DNA from: an uncultured Saprospiraceae bacterium
GTDB taxonomy: Bacteria; Bacteroidota; Bacteroidia; Chitinophagales; Saprospiraceae
Length of the DNA: 52,555 bases
Assembly: GCA_937951615.1 (NCBI GenBank)
Contig: CALFBH010000047.1
Coordinates: 1-52,555, forward strand
Direction of reading: 5' to 3'
Part shown: positions 33,898-42,778 of the stretch, in pieces
Layout: every line of letters starts with the position of its first letter
Position numbering within the stretch: the stretch's first letter is position 1
Position numbers and translations under genes: made by a program
The notes under the pieces: generated by a model
What the model was told of the DNA's origin: nothing
Seen by the model: only the letters and a program-made list of their open reading frames with translations
Database searches by the model: none

Positions 33898-35172
33898 TTG
33901 AGCAAGCTTAAAAAACATATCATCATCAGGATAAGCAAGGAAGGTGTATTTTATAATACTGATGATTGTATACCCTGGCACAACACCAATTTCCCACCAA
34001 AAACCTCTTTTAGTTTTAATCCACGCAATGAAATTTACTGGCAGGCTGAAATGCTGGATTATGAAAAATCAACGGGTGAACTCGCCATAAAAGTGGTCAA
34101 TTATAAAGCAGAAAATGAAAAAGAACGCTATGCCCAACAACAACCCAAAGCTCCTGTAAAAAGCCTAAAATTCAGCCCACTCGACTGGTCGGAATTACAG
34201 GTGTTTTTGAATTTTTATACCCTCAAAGATTTTGACGACTTAGTAGAACTTCCCAAACGAGAACAGGCAAACAGCGAGACTGTATTCATCGATCATAATT
34301 TTGTTCCCAAAGATGTATTTGGACTCAAAAAGCCACGAAAAATTGATATTCAAATCAAGTATCCATTGATAAAGACCGAATTCAAAACCGGATACATTCA
34401 ATTTGAAAAGAAGCTAAAAGGAATTGCCGAGCCACTAACCATCACTATTGAAAACGACCACATCATACCACAATTTGACCATATAAAACCCTTTTTTGCA
34501 AAAGCACTGGGAAAGAAAAAAATCCAAGTAAGTGGGTATGCAGAAATAGATGCCGACGGAGAAATCCAGGTCAATTGCCAGTCCCACGAAATCAGTCAAA
34601 TCAATGAAGACCTGATAACAAGCGTAAAAAAACTCAAAATAGAAAACGCCATTTTCAAACCCAAAGTCATTGCAATAGACAAAAGTGTGTTTACACCAAC
34701 AGAGTATTTTGGCAATGAAGAAGAAGACCTCGGCAATGTATTCAGAGAAAACGATGATGAACTCCTAAAAAAGATACTCGACCTAAAAGGCGTCAGAAAT
34801 AAAAAACAATTGGTGTATTTATCGGGCAAGTTGCACAGCAATAAAATCGGTCTGCGGTTTACCTTAAGTCCAAAATTTGGTTTTCTATTTCATGTAGAGG
34901 GCAAAAAAAAGGATCATTTTATCTGGGAATTACTGGACACCAATGCGACTTATATCTGGAGCATGGGCAGAGGTGGAATTTCATTAGAAAAAAAGTATAC
35001 GCTCTTAGAAAAAGAAATCAATTTTATCAGAGATCAGGGAAGAATGGTTTACCTGCAAAATGAAAACACTTCCGAGTTTGTGTTTTGCAGGGTAAAACAT
35101 GACGATTCCAACTCTAAGTTAGTCGATGGATTCCCAAAGTGGAAAAAGAAAGTCAATGAGAAATTGATATAG
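33898..35172 (+). CDS. Unknown protein downstream of the SNF2 ATPase
   Basis: A 424-residue soluble protein, family not recognised. The start is TTG at 33898; no in-frame ATG is near (an upstream ATG at 33868 runs into a stop). The N-terminal part is basic with beta strands (HIIIRISKEGVFYNTDDCIPWH), the middle shows a repeated beta-rich region (FKTGYIQFEKKLKG, KKIQVSGYAEIDADGEIQVN) and the C-terminal third looks like a separate domain (KLHSNKIGLRFTLSPKFGFL, YIWSMGRGG). It has no membrane segments. Its place 248 bp after the SNF2 gene on the same strand suggests partnership, but the hairpin between them may separate the transcripts. Confidence 0.7.
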   Translation: MSKLKKHIIIRISKEGVFYNTDDCIPWHNTNFPPKTSFSFNPRNEIYWQAEMLDYEKSTGELAIKVVNYKAENEKERYAQQQPKAPVKSLKFSPLDWSELQVFLNFYTLKDFDDLVELPKREQANSETVFIDHNFVPKDVFGLKKPRKIDIQIKYPLIKTEFKTGYIQFEKKLKGIAEPLTITIENDHIIPQFDHIKPFFAKALGKKKIQVSGYAEIDADGEIQVNCQSHEISQINEDLITSVKKLKIENAIFKPKVIAIDKSVFTPTEYFGNEEEDLGNVFRENDDELLKKILDLKGVRNKKQLVYLSGKLHSNKIGLRFTLSPKFGFLFHVEGKKKDHFIWELLDTNATYIWSMGRGGISLEKKYTLLEKEINFIRDQGRMVYLQNENTSEFVFCRVKHDDSNSKLVDGFPKWKKKVNEKLI

Positions 35173-35191
35173 CTTATACCGCAGACTTACT

Positions 35192-36613
35192 TTACTCAAA
35201 CAGCACATCCATTTTCAAACTATTCTGAATCAGCCCGGAGTACTTATTATCGGCTATACCATAAGTTGTAATCATAGTCAGGAATAGGGCTTTTTTTGTC
35301 TGAGTCGCTTGCCTGAATTCGCTTAATTTATTCCGCAAATTTTCTGAATATTTTTTATCAATAATGAAAGGACTAATCGAAAATTTCATTTCACAAACAT
35401 TAACCACACGGTCTTTCCGGTCAATCAAAAGGTCGATTTGTGCATGAGGAGAATGCCAGGTGGAGACCGAAGTTTGAACACCACCAATTTCCAAACCTCG
35501 TTTTATTTGTGGCAAATGATGCAAACAAACCATCTCAAAAGCATAGCCGCCCCAAGTAAAAAAGGCAGGCGTCTCAATAGTATTCAGCCAGAAACTTTCA
35601 TCATCTTCATCTGTTTTTTTGATAAACCGCAAGTAGAATAAGGAATATAAATCCACCAATTGATAAAGCCCTTCTTTTTTCTTTTTACCATAAGTCTTAT
35701 ATCGCCGAATAAAACTGCTTTCCTCCAACTCGCGTAGCAATCGAGTGAGTCCACCTCCATCTGATAATTTCGAACGCTGAACTATTTCCTTCCTTGTAAG
35801 TCCTTTTCCTTTGCTTGCCAATGCTTCAATAACAGATAGATGCCGTTCATGCTTTTTAAATAATGAAGCATACAGGCTTTCATATTCTAGTCGGAAAGGT
35901 GCGTCGGGGACAAAGCATAAATCATTGATATTCTGCATGGCACTTTTTCCCGGCTTTATAAAATCCAAATAGAATGGAATTCCACCAAAAACCATATATA
36001 AGGTAAGAATTTGATAACGGTCGTAAACAGCGTTTTTACTCAATAAAAATTTTTCAGTTTCTGCCAGTAAAAAAGGAGTTAATTTGATACGATCTGTAAT
36101 CCGGTTGTGCAGTCCACCTCTGTTTTTAATCAAATGATTGAGCATCCAAGAGGCTGCCGAACCACAAACAATTAACACAATGTCATCACGCGCACTAGCC
36201 CAGCTATTCCAAAAATGCTCAAGACCAGATAAAAAATTAGAATTACGAGTGTCCAACCAAGGGAGTTCATCCAGAAAAATGACTTTCTTCTTTTCTTTTG
36301 GGAGCATTTCCAAAAAATCAATCAACTGATGAAATGCTTCAAACCAGTCTGCTGGTAATTTTGATGCCCAATTTGTCGCTGAAGCATGTTTACTTAAAGC
36401 TACATGAAACTGCCCTAATTGCTGTTTCATAGAGGCATTGGCCAGACCAGTTAATTGAAAAGTAAACTCGTCATTATATACTTTACGGATTAAAAAAGTC
36501 TTCCCAACCCGCCGTCGCCCATACACTGCGACAAACTCCGACTTGCGGGATTGTAAGTAGGATTTGAGTTGTTTTACTTCTTTTTTTCTTCCAATTAAAG
36601 GATTCATGTGCAT
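35192..36613 (-). CDS. DUF234-type AAA ATPase with PD-(D/E)XK domain
   Basis: A 473-residue ATPase of the archaeal-type AAA_14/DUF234 group. Walker A is GRRRVGKT (32-39), Walker B is KVIFLDELPWLD near 115, and a sensor-like VLIVCGSAASW follows. A winged-helix domain covers about 255-310 (GLTRKEIVQRSKLSDGGGLT). The C-terminal PD-(D/E)XK-like domain has AQIDLLIDR and VCEMKFS. The gene may start at 36613 or at the second ATG at 36607. The family is common in many copies in Bacteroidota and archaea, and its function is unknown. A fourfold repeated site lies at its 5' end. It is convergent with the unknown gene, 19 bp apart. Confidence 0.85.
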   Translation of the reverse strand: MHMNPLIGRKKEVKQLKSYLQSRKSEFVAVYGRRRVGKTFLIRKVYNDEFTFQLTGLANASMKQQLGQFHVALSKHASATNWASKLPADWFEAFHQLIDFLEMLPKEKKKVIFLDELPWLDTRNSNFLSGLEHFWNSWASARDDIVLIVCGSAASWMLNHLIKNRGGLHNRITDRIKLTPFLLAETEKFLLSKNAVYDRYQILTLYMVFGGIPFYLDFIKPGKSAMQNINDLCFVPDAPFRLEYESLYASLFKKHERHLSVIEALASKGKGLTRKEIVQRSKLSDGGGLTRLLRELEESSFIRRYKTYGKKKKEGLYQLVDLYSLFYLRFIKKTDEDDESFWLNTIETPAFFTWGGYAFEMVCLHHLPQIKRGLEIGGVQTSVSTWHSPHAQIDLLIDRKDRVVNVCEMKFSISPFIIDKKYSENLRNKLSEFRQATQTKKALFLTMITTYGIADNKYSGLIQNSLKMDVLFE

Positions 36614-36615
36614 TC

Positions 36616-36712
36616 ATTTTGGCTGTAAGTGGGTAAATGTAACTACTTACAGCCAAAATAAAAAACCATCTTGGCTCTAAGTGGCTTCAAAAACATGCTT
36701 TCAGCCAAAATG
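36616..36712 (-). promoter_or_regulatory. Four copies of a TTGGCTnTAAGTGG site before the ATPase
   Basis: Arm 1, ATTTTGGCTGTAAGT (36616-36630), and arm 2 (36645-36659) are perfect 15-bp inverted repeats 14 bp apart. Arm 3, TTGGCTCTAAGTGG (36671-36684), and arm 4, CTTTCAGCCAAAATG (36698-36712), are diverged copies in the same inverted arrangement. The first arm begins three bases before the start codon. The order, two inverted pairs, suggests a dimeric protein binding twice, possibly the ATPase's own winged helix, or a recombination site. Confidence 0.65.
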
Positions 36713-36743
36713 AATTTTTTTGCGATGTGTTTTACCAAAAAAA

Positions 36744-36773
36744 AAGCCTGCCAAATTCAAATCTGGCAGACTT
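36744..36773 (-). terminator. Terminator of the GHKL/DUF4325 operon
   Basis: On the minus strand, AAGTCTGCCA and TGGCAGGCTT form a stem around a ten-base loop and are followed by a run of nine T. This is a canonical Rho-independent terminator 27 bp after the stop codon of the STAS-like gene. Confidence 0.75.
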
Positions 36774-36800
36774 ATTTTTTAAGTTAGTGTTTTTTATTAC

Positions 36801-37121
36801 TCATTGAAGCTCTTGGCGAATACTTTTTAATTTAAGATTATGATTGATTACAATAATAATTTGACTCTTCACTTTTGTGTTATAATTCTCAAAAGAAGTT
36901 CTGTTTTTCACTAGTGATAGTTCAAAATCCAAAAATACCTTCCCAAAACATTCGTCAGCAAAGGAATGAGTTATCAATTCTACATCTGATAAGTCAAAAA
37001 CAAGAAGTTGATTATTTTTCAACCTTTTTTCAATTTCTAATTCCCTTATTTTTCTGCCCAACCTTCTTGTTGTCAGAACACTACCGTAAGTTGAAAATTT
37101 TATTGTGAATTTATTTACCAT
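36801..37121 (-). CDS. STAS-like DUF4325 protein
   Basis: A 106-residue protein of the STAS-like DUF4325 family. The signature is FDLSDVELITHSFADECFGK (about 42-61), preceded by basic strands and ending with a short helix. STAS-like proteins usually bind or switch partner ATPases. The gene overlaps the end of the GHKL ATPase gene by seven bases, so the two are coupled, and a strong terminator follows. DUF4325 proteins tend to occur beside such ATPases, including in defence-related regions. Confidence 0.8.
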   Translation of the reverse strand: MVNKFTIKFSTYGSVLTTRRLGRKIRELEIEKRLKNNQLLVFDLSDVELITHSFADECFGKVFLDFELSLVKNRTSFENYNTKVKSQIIIVINHNLKLKSIRQELQ

Positions 37122-38065
37122 AATTTTTCAATTTTATTTTCGTTTTCGGATGCTTTCGCTTCATTCCTAGATTCTTCTAAATCATCAAAAGTTAATGGCT
37201 CATGTCCTTCAAAAATTTCATCATAATTGACTTTCTCATTGGTTCTTATCTCCATACTAATTATACTGCCTTGCCAATAAGGAACATCTTTTATCGACTC
37301 TGACATTGAAGTTTTCGATAACTCTTTCCCACATGAATTTATTTTCAATATTCCTTTATTCTCTATCGTAAATAATGACGTGTGATATAGTCCCATTCCT
37401 TTCCCTTTGCCATTTGTGACTTCTTTTTCCAGACATTTACTTAATACTTGCTCATGTGTTAGTTGTTGATAGGGCTTTGAACTTGTCAATGATTGATAAA
37501 AACCAATACCACTGTCAATGATAAATATTTTCAGTGTGTTAATATTGGATAAATATTGTGCATAAATAATTCCCCCATTTGTAGATTGAGAATGAGTGTC
37601 AACATTGCAAACGACTTCCCCAAAACAATGATAAATACTGTCAAGAATTGCATTATCAATATCGAGTGCATTTTTGAATATTTTAGTAACTTCATGTACT
37701 ATATCCCAAAGTTTTTCTCCCTCAAAAGGAGTAATTTCTATGAATCGACCTACTGCATCATGTCTGTCAAATTTCTCGTCAAATTCAATCCCAAGTAATC
37801 TGAAAAAATTGATTCTTGCAGCATACCTTATTGTCTCGCAATCCTCATCAGGATTATATATAATTCTCACTTGCTTTTTTAGTGCTTCTAAATACCTGAC
37901 ATAAGCTACAAGTACCGCGAACACCTCCCCTTTTAAGAAGTTTCCGCAAGTGTAAACTATCTCAATCTCTATATTTTCTTCATTTTTAATTTCATTAAAT
38001 TCAGGAATTTGTGACAATATGTTATTAATACCATACTGGTCTTTAATCTGGATAACAATTTTCAT
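37115..38065 (-). CDS. GHKL-type ATPase paired with the STAS-like protein
   Basis: A 316-residue protein with a histidine-kinase-type ATP-binding domain: N box FGEVVCNVDTHSQS, G1 box IIDSGIGF, G2 box GKGKGMGLYHT (about 150-240). No phosphoacceptor His domain or membrane segment is present. The N-terminal 100 residues begin with a KIVIQIKDQYG strand and form a mixed alpha/beta region. The architecture fits an anti-sigma or switch-type ATPase that controls or is controlled by the DUF4325 partner. The tail is Glu/Asn-rich and charged. Confidence 0.8.
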   Translation of the reverse strand: MKIVIQIKDQYGINNILSQIPEFNEIKNEENIEIEIVYTCGNFLKGEVFAVLVAYVRYLEALKKQVRIIYNPDEDCETIRYAARINFFRLLGIEFDEKFDRHDAVGRFIEITPFEGEKLWDIVHEVTKIFKNALDIDNAILDSIYHCFGEVVCNVDTHSQSTNGGIIYAQYLSNINTLKIFIIDSGIGFYQSLTSSKPYQQLTHEQVLSKCLEKEVTNGKGKGMGLYHTSLFTIENKGILKINSCGKELSKTSMSESIKDVPYWQGSIISMEIRTNEKVNYDEIFEGHEPLTFDDLEESRNEAKASENENKIEKLW

Positions 38066-38215
38066 ATTGACTTTCTAATAGAACATGATTAATTTACAAA
38101 ACATTACTCAATAAAACAAAATATCTTACGAATTAGTTCTCCTTTTTTGTTATTTCTGAAATCCTATTTGAACCACAAACAAAAACAAATTTTTCAGAAA
38201 AAATACCACATGTAT

Positions 38216-39961
38216 CTATATTAGAATAGGGCTTCCCTCACCTTCCTCAATCCCAATAATCACCCCAACCGCTTCCTGATAAGTCTTGCCCATATCCGAA
38301 GCATTATCCATACCCGCAAACAAAGCCATTTCACAAGTATTCAACAAAGCAAGAAAACGTTCTGAATGAGAAGAGGAAATGCCTTTGGCTGCTAATTGCT
38401 CGCGCACATTTTCCTTGCTCAGTTCGGAAAGTGGGATGCCGAGTTTATCGCCGACATAGCCCCATAAAGACTGGAAAACTTCATCGTAAAACTCGCGACT
38501 CTTATTGGAATCCAGGTGAGACTTGGCGACGGAGAGGCGTTCTTGCGCCACTTTGCCCGCGCGTTGGCTTTTGAGGAGGGAAACATCTATATTGCCTCGC
38601 TTGATTTGTATTTGGCGATAGCCTATCGCGCCACCAAACAATAAAACAGGCAAAATCAATAAGCCCCAAAAGGCGGTCGAGCCAAAGAAACTAGGCTTCC
38701 GTGTCCGCAAGGTCGTGGCTGTTTTTATCGGCAGTACATCCTGGTTTTTTAGTCGATATTCTTCTTCGATGGCGTCTTCTCCTTCCATGTTTTCACTCGC
38801 GGCATTGGCGGCAGTCACCTGAAGCTGTACCGTCCCGGGGCGCAGTTTTACATAGTCCTTCGATTCGGTATCGAAGTAAATAAATTCTGGCGAGATAGCA
38901 AACCTACCCGCACGCTGCGGCAGCAGTACGTACTCTATTTTTTTAATATGATAAGCCTTCCCGCCAACCGTCCTGGCTTCATCACTGGCTTTGGGTTCAT
39001 ATAGTTTAAAATCATTTGGAGACAAGCCCAAGTCAGGCGGCTGCACTGTTGCCATATTTCCAAAACCATTAATCGCCATTTCCAGCGTATAGGGTTCATT
39101 TATGGCAACAACATTGGTGTTTCCAGGAATGAGTTTGACAGTATATTTGCCCACTGCACCGCTAAAATTCGCAGGCTTATTTTCTTCTGGTAGCGGATTC
39201 ACTTTTACTTTTACGACTTTACTTGTTACCTCTTTTGCTTCGGCGCAATTGCCAAAAAAAGTACGCAAACAAACAGGCATTATTGTGGCTGGAATTTCTA
39301 AAGCACCTGTTTCTTTTGGGAATAAAGCCAGTCGGCGCAATACTTTAGTCTGATAAGATTTCCCCTTCACTTGCTCTCTTTTCCAATCATCATTAAGTTT
39401 TAATTCCCTTATATCAAATCCCGGATATTGTGGTAGCGTATCTAATTTAAATAAAGCAACCTGACGGTCGGAATATAGTTTAAAATCCAAGACCACTTCC
39501 TGACCTACTACCACTTCTTTATCACTGACCTCCGCACTCAATGTCATGCCTTCCGCTATATTGCTGGGCGATGGTTTGGATACAGATTTTTTCCCGGCAG
39601 GTAAAACGTCGACTTTCAATGGACGAGTTTTCATTTTTTTGCCATTGACAATGGCTGTTGCTGCTCCAATGGTTTGCTTTCCGACTCGCTGGGGCTTTAG
39701 CGTATATTTTTTGGTGTAAACCATTTCTGTAGCCCGACCATTGGTATTCGTAAAGTTCCTTTCTTCCCTGCCAAGAACTGAAAATCCCTTAAAAGAAGGT
39801 GCTTGAAAAGAAGTAGCCCGTCCATTCGTTACCGTAAAGGAAACAACAAGTCGATCCGACAAGGATACAGATTTTACATTCGCTGATGCCTTAAAAGACA
39901 CCTGGGCACCCAGCCATACTGGAAAAATTGCAAGAATAAGTATCAGGTATTTTATGTTCAT
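38216..39961 (-). CDS. BatD-like protein (aerotolerance operon type)
   Basis: About 581 residues from the ATG at 39961; the longer frame to 40036 puts 25 unneeded residues before the signal peptide (YLILILAIFPVWLGAQ). Three Ig-like BatD repeats fill about 20-400 (VSFKASANVKSVSLSDRLVV, TLSAEVSDKEVVVGQEVVLD, YTVKLIPGNTNVVAINEPYT), with a membrane segment near residues 445-465 and a helical cytoplasmic tail. BatD belongs to the Bat aerotolerance operon, but no MoxR, batA, batB or batC gene is present. The gene follows another BatD-like gene 99 bp downstream of its stop. Confidence 0.88.
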   Translation of the reverse strand: MNIKYLILILAIFPVWLGAQVSFKASANVKSVSLSDRLVVSFTVTNGRATSFQAPSFKGFSVLGREERNFTNTNGRATEMVYTKKYTLKPQRVGKQTIGAATAIVNGKKMKTRPLKVDVLPAGKKSVSKPSPSNIAEGMTLSAEVSDKEVVVGQEVVLDFKLYSDRQVALFKLDTLPQYPGFDIRELKLNDDWKREQVKGKSYQTKVLRRLALFPKETGALEIPATIMPVCLRTFFGNCAEAKEVTSKVVKVKVNPLPEENKPANFSGAVGKYTVKLIPGNTNVVAINEPYTLEMAINGFGNMATVQPPDLGLSPNDFKLYEPKASDEARTVGGKAYHIKKIEYVLLPQRAGRFAISPEFIYFDTESKDYVKLRPGTVQLQVTAANAASENMEGEDAIEEEYRLKNQDVLPIKTATTLRTRKPSFFGSTAFWGLLILPVLLFGGAIGYRQIQIKRGNIDVSLLKSQRAGKVAQERLSVAKSHLDSNKSREFYDEVFQSLWGYVGDKLGIPLSELSKENVREQLAAKGISSSHSERFLALLNTCEMALFAGMDNASDMGKTYQEAVGVIIGIEEGEGSPILI

Positions 39962-40060
39962 AAAATAACGGTTTACATAGATATGAAATACTGAAATGAC
40001 TTGAATACTAAAAAACAGCCATCGACCATAGACCATGGACTATCGACCTAAACTGTTACA

Positions 40061-40546
40061 TCATATTTTATAAACTCGTCGTTTCTTTTTCTTTTTTTCT
40101 TCCTTCGGAAATGGAAAACCAAATGGATCAATACGTTCCTGTTCCATTGGGGTATAATTTGGGTCAATTTTTTCATCCAGTACAAACAACTGGATAGGTT
40201 CTGTACGCATAGTTTTCCCGCCTACCTCAGTCCTTGCAGCAAGAATGGTGAAATCACCATTTTGAGCAGGACGTAAATGATAAGTATAAGAAGCACGCTG
40301 CGACACCTCTCCATTCATAACCTGCATCTGAGAAGACTGAAACGGACCATTGACAATTTCAAAGCCCTCAAAATCAGGCAGACTAAAATTTTTAAACTTT
40401 CCGCCTTCCAGCAAAAATTCAATTTTGAAAGTTTCGCCGATTCTCAAGGTATCTTTATCTACCTTTGCGGAAAAAGCAATATCTTGTTGTGCCATGGCAA
40501 AATAAGACAACAGTAAACAAGTGCATAAGATAGCTGATTTTTTCAT
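40061..40546 (-). CDS. Short BatD-like protein
   Basis: A 161-residue secreted protein with a signal peptide (AILCTCLLLSYFAMAQ) and one BatD-like N-terminal domain (FSAKVDKDTLRIGETFKIEF, YHLRPAQNGDFTI). It ends with a very basic tail (KEEKKKKKRRVYKI). It looks like the first domain of BatD on its own, so it is a paralogue or a truncated copy that has been kept. Same strand as batD. Confidence 0.8.
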   Translation of the reverse strand: MKKSAILCTCLLLSYFAMAQQDIAFSAKVDKDTLRIGETFKIEFLLEGGKFKNFSLPDFEGFEIVNGPFQSSQMQVMNGEVSQRASYTYHLRPAQNGDFTILAARTEVGGKTMRTEPIQLFVLDEKIDPNYTPMEQERIDPFGFPFPKEEKKKKKRRVYKI

Positions 40547-40852
40547 AATCGTTTTTTAAACAAAAAATGTAGAATAAATTATACAATAATCTTTCAGCAA
40601 TCCGCCCCATCCAAAGGGAGACAATAAGCTGAAAAACAAACCAATCCCCCATTGAAAGGAAAGAACAATTGTGTAATTTGTGATACACCGCAACAAAATT
40701 AAGAAGAAATTGGAAAAAGTAAAATGACTCGTTTCAGTAAAATAGCAATCACAAGAAAATATTTTCCGCAAATTATCCGAAACGAGTCCTTCAATGTTGT
40801 GATTTTAAATGGAAAAACCATTACTTTGTAAAAAACATAAGACAAGCACTCC
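40547..40852. other. 306-bp spacer with a putative promoter
   Basis: The spacer separates divergent genes and holds no convincing frame. TTG at 40797-40799 and TTACTTTG at 40821-40828, 21 bp apart, could serve the enoyl-CoA hydratase gene; the second differs from TAnnTTTG at one base. Nothing else was identified. Confidence 0.4.
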
Positions 40853-41635
40853 ATGAATTACGAAAACTTACAAACTGATTTTCAAGACGGCATACTTGTG
40901 GTAACAATAAATCGCGAGAAAGCCCTCAATGCCCTCAATAAACAAACGATGCTCGAGATTCGTTATCTCTTTGAAGCACACGCGCCCGACCTGAGTGGTC
41001 TAAAAGGCGTGATACTAACTGGCGCAGGACAGAAAGCGTTTGTAGCTGGAGCAGACATCAAAGAATTTACCAGTTTGGATGCCGCAAGCGCACAGGCTAT
41101 GTCTAAAAACGGACAGGATATTTTCTTTTTAATTGAAAATTTTGCCAAACCCGTCATTGCAGCTGTCAATGGTTATGCACTAGGAGCTGGCTGTGAACTG
41201 GCGATGGCCTGCCACATGCGCATTGCAGGAGAAAAAGCCCGTTTCGGACAACCAGAAGTCAATCTCGGGCTAATACCTGGCTATGGCGGTACACAACGCT
41301 TGACACAATTGGTCGGAAAAGCTAAATCCATCGAATTGCACTTGACCGCAGACATGATTGGCGCAGAGGAAGCCCACCGATTAGGTTTAGCCAATTACGT
41401 CGTTCCTTTAGGAGAAGAAGTGGCAAAAGCTAAAGAAATTATTGAAAAAATAGCTCCTAAAGCCCCGATTGCCGTCGCAAAAGCGATTAAAGCCATCAAC
41501 GACCATTTCAATGAAGGCAAACAAGCCTACAGAACAGAACACCAGGCATTTGGTGCTTTGGTAGAAACGGAAGATTTCAAAGAAGGTGTTGGTGCATTTA
41601 TGGAGAAAAGAAAAGCAGATTTTAAAGGACAGTAG
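40853..41635 (+). CDS. Enoyl-CoA hydratase/isomerase family protein
   Basis: A 260-residue crotonase. The oxyanion-hole segments are AGADIKEF and NGYALGAGCELAMAC, and both catalytic glutamates are in place (Glu in AGCELA and Glu in FGQPEVNLGLIPGYGG). It would hydrate 2-enoyl-CoA in beta-oxidation or a related pathway. No other beta-oxidation gene is adjacent. The exact substrate is not readable from the sequence. Confidence 0.92.
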   Translation: MNYENLQTDFQDGILVVTINREKALNALNKQTMLEIRYLFEAHAPDLSGLKGVILTGAGQKAFVAGADIKEFTSLDAASAQAMSKNGQDIFFLIENFAKPVIAAVNGYALGAGCELAMACHMRIAGEKARFGQPEVNLGLIPGYGGTQRLTQLVGKAKSIELHLTADMIGAEEAHRLGLANYVVPLGEEVAKAKEIIEKIAPKAPIAVAKAIKAINDHFNEGKQAYRTEHQAFGALVETEDFKEGVGAFMEKRKADFKGQ

Positions 41636-41638
41636 TTG

Positions 41639-41667
41639 AGTTGATTAAGTAATACACTCAATCAACT
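41639..41667 (+). repeat. Word-pair hairpin before the FKBP gene
   Basis: AGTTGATT at 41639-41646 pairs with AATCAACT at 41660-41667, starting right after the crotonase stop codon. The stretch to the next ATG is made of G-poor ACTCAAT words. Confidence 0.5.
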
Positions 41668-41697
41668 TAATAACTCAATACACTCAATACAACAAGC

Positions 41698-42180
41698 ATG
41701 AAAAAACTATTTTTAGCCACAATTTGCGCACTTTGTGCAATGGGCTGTGTCAAGGACGAAAGCGTAAGCTATGAAGAACAGATGGCAATTGATGAACCAT
41801 TGATTCTCGACTACCTGGCCGACAATAATTACTCGGTACAAAAAACAGACGAAGGTGTCTATTATCATCATTGGTTAGAAGGAACTGGTACACAGCCGAC
41901 CATTGATAATGAAGTAACGGTACATTATCAGGGTTCATTACTCGACGGAACTGTCTTTGATTGTTCTTATGGTTCTTGTGGCGGTAGTGGCAATCCTATT
42001 TCCTTCTCGCTTAGTGGCGTGATTCAAGGCTGGCAGATAGGCATCCCTTTGATGAAAGAAGGTGGTCGCACATTGCTGGTCATTCCATCCCGACTGGCTT
42101 ATGGTACTGCTGGGGCAGGTGGCAGCATTCCGGCTGATGCAATATTGGCTTTTGAGGTAGAATTATTGGATGTACAATAG
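41698..42180 (+). CDS. FKBP-type peptidyl-prolyl isomerase lipoprotein
   Basis: A 160-residue lipoprotein; the lipobox is ATICALCAMGC, giving a lipidated Cys. The FKBP domain follows at about 55-160 (VTVHYQGSLLDGTVFDCSY, FSLSGVIQGWQIGIPLMKEG, TLLVIPSRLAYGTAGAG). The residues that form the proline pocket are mostly kept. It should help fold proteins in the periplasm or at the cell surface. The insert SCGGSGNP between the FKBP strands is rich in Gly/Ser. Its leader is a G-poor word stretch. Confidence 0.92.
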   Translation: MKKLFLATICALCAMGCVKDESVSYEEQMAIDEPLILDYLADNNYSVQKTDEGVYYHHWLEGTGTQPTIDNEVTVHYQGSLLDGTVFDCSYGSCGGSGNPISFSLSGVIQGWQIGIPLMKEGGRTLLVIPSRLAYGTAGAGGSIPADAILAFEVELLDVQ

Positions 42181-42186
42181 GCCTAA

Positions 42187-42222
42187 TGAATGATAGAATT
42201 TATTCACTCATTCTATCATTCA
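42187..42222 (+). repeat. Perfect 13-bp hairpin in a word-repeat spacer
   Basis: TGAATGATAGAAT (42187-42199) and ATTCTATCATTCA (42210-42222) pair perfectly. The right arm runs on into CAATTCACTCATTCATT before the DinB start codon, so the leader after the hairpin is G-poor. It could end the FKBP transcript or shape the DinB leader. Confidence 0.55.
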
Positions 42223-42262
42223 ACAATTCACTCATTCATTTCCAACAAAAACATAAAAATAC

Positions 42263-42778
42263 ATGGATCACAAACCAAGTATCGGCGAATATGCAGCCTA
42301 TTATCAGCCTTATATAGAAAAAGTACCTGCGGGCGATTTTTTATACAACCTGCGGAGCGTACATCACGAAACACAGGAAATCCTCTCCAATCTGAGTGAA
42401 GCTAAGGGCAATTACCGCTATGAAGAAGGCAAATGGAGCATTAAAGAAATTATGATGCACCTGATAGACACTGAACAGATTTTTGCCTATCGTGCCTTGA
42501 GCATTGCGAGGGGTGACCAGACCGAGCTGCCTGGATTTGACCAGAATTCCTATGCTGAAGCAGTAGATGTTTCCAATCGAAGCGTCGCAAGTCTGGCTGA
42601 AGAGTTTGCTATCACGCGCGACTTTTCACACGTCATGTTTAAAAATTTCAATCCTGATTTTTTTACACGAATCGGCATTGCGAATGGCAATAAAACCTCG
42701 GTACGCGCTATCGCTTATATGATTCTGGGACATGAATTGCACCATATTGGCGTGTTGAAAGAACGATATTTGAAATAA
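42263..42778 (+). CDS. DinB family protein
   Basis: A 171-residue DinB/YfiT-like four-helix protein. The metal-site histidines are His in IMMHLIDTE, and the pair in GHELHHIGVLKERY. Members include thiol-dependent transferases and proteins of unknown role. The stop codon overlaps the next ATG by one base (TAATG), so it is coupled to the radical SAM gene. Confidence 0.88.
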   Translation: MDHKPSIGEYAAYYQPYIEKVPAGDFLYNLRSVHHETQEILSNLSEAKGNYRYEEGKWSIKEIMMHLIDTEQIFAYRALSIARGDQTELPGFDQNSYAEAVDVSNRSVASLAEEFAITRDFSHVMFKNFNPDFFTRIGIANGNKTSVRAIAYMILGHELHHIGVLKERYLK

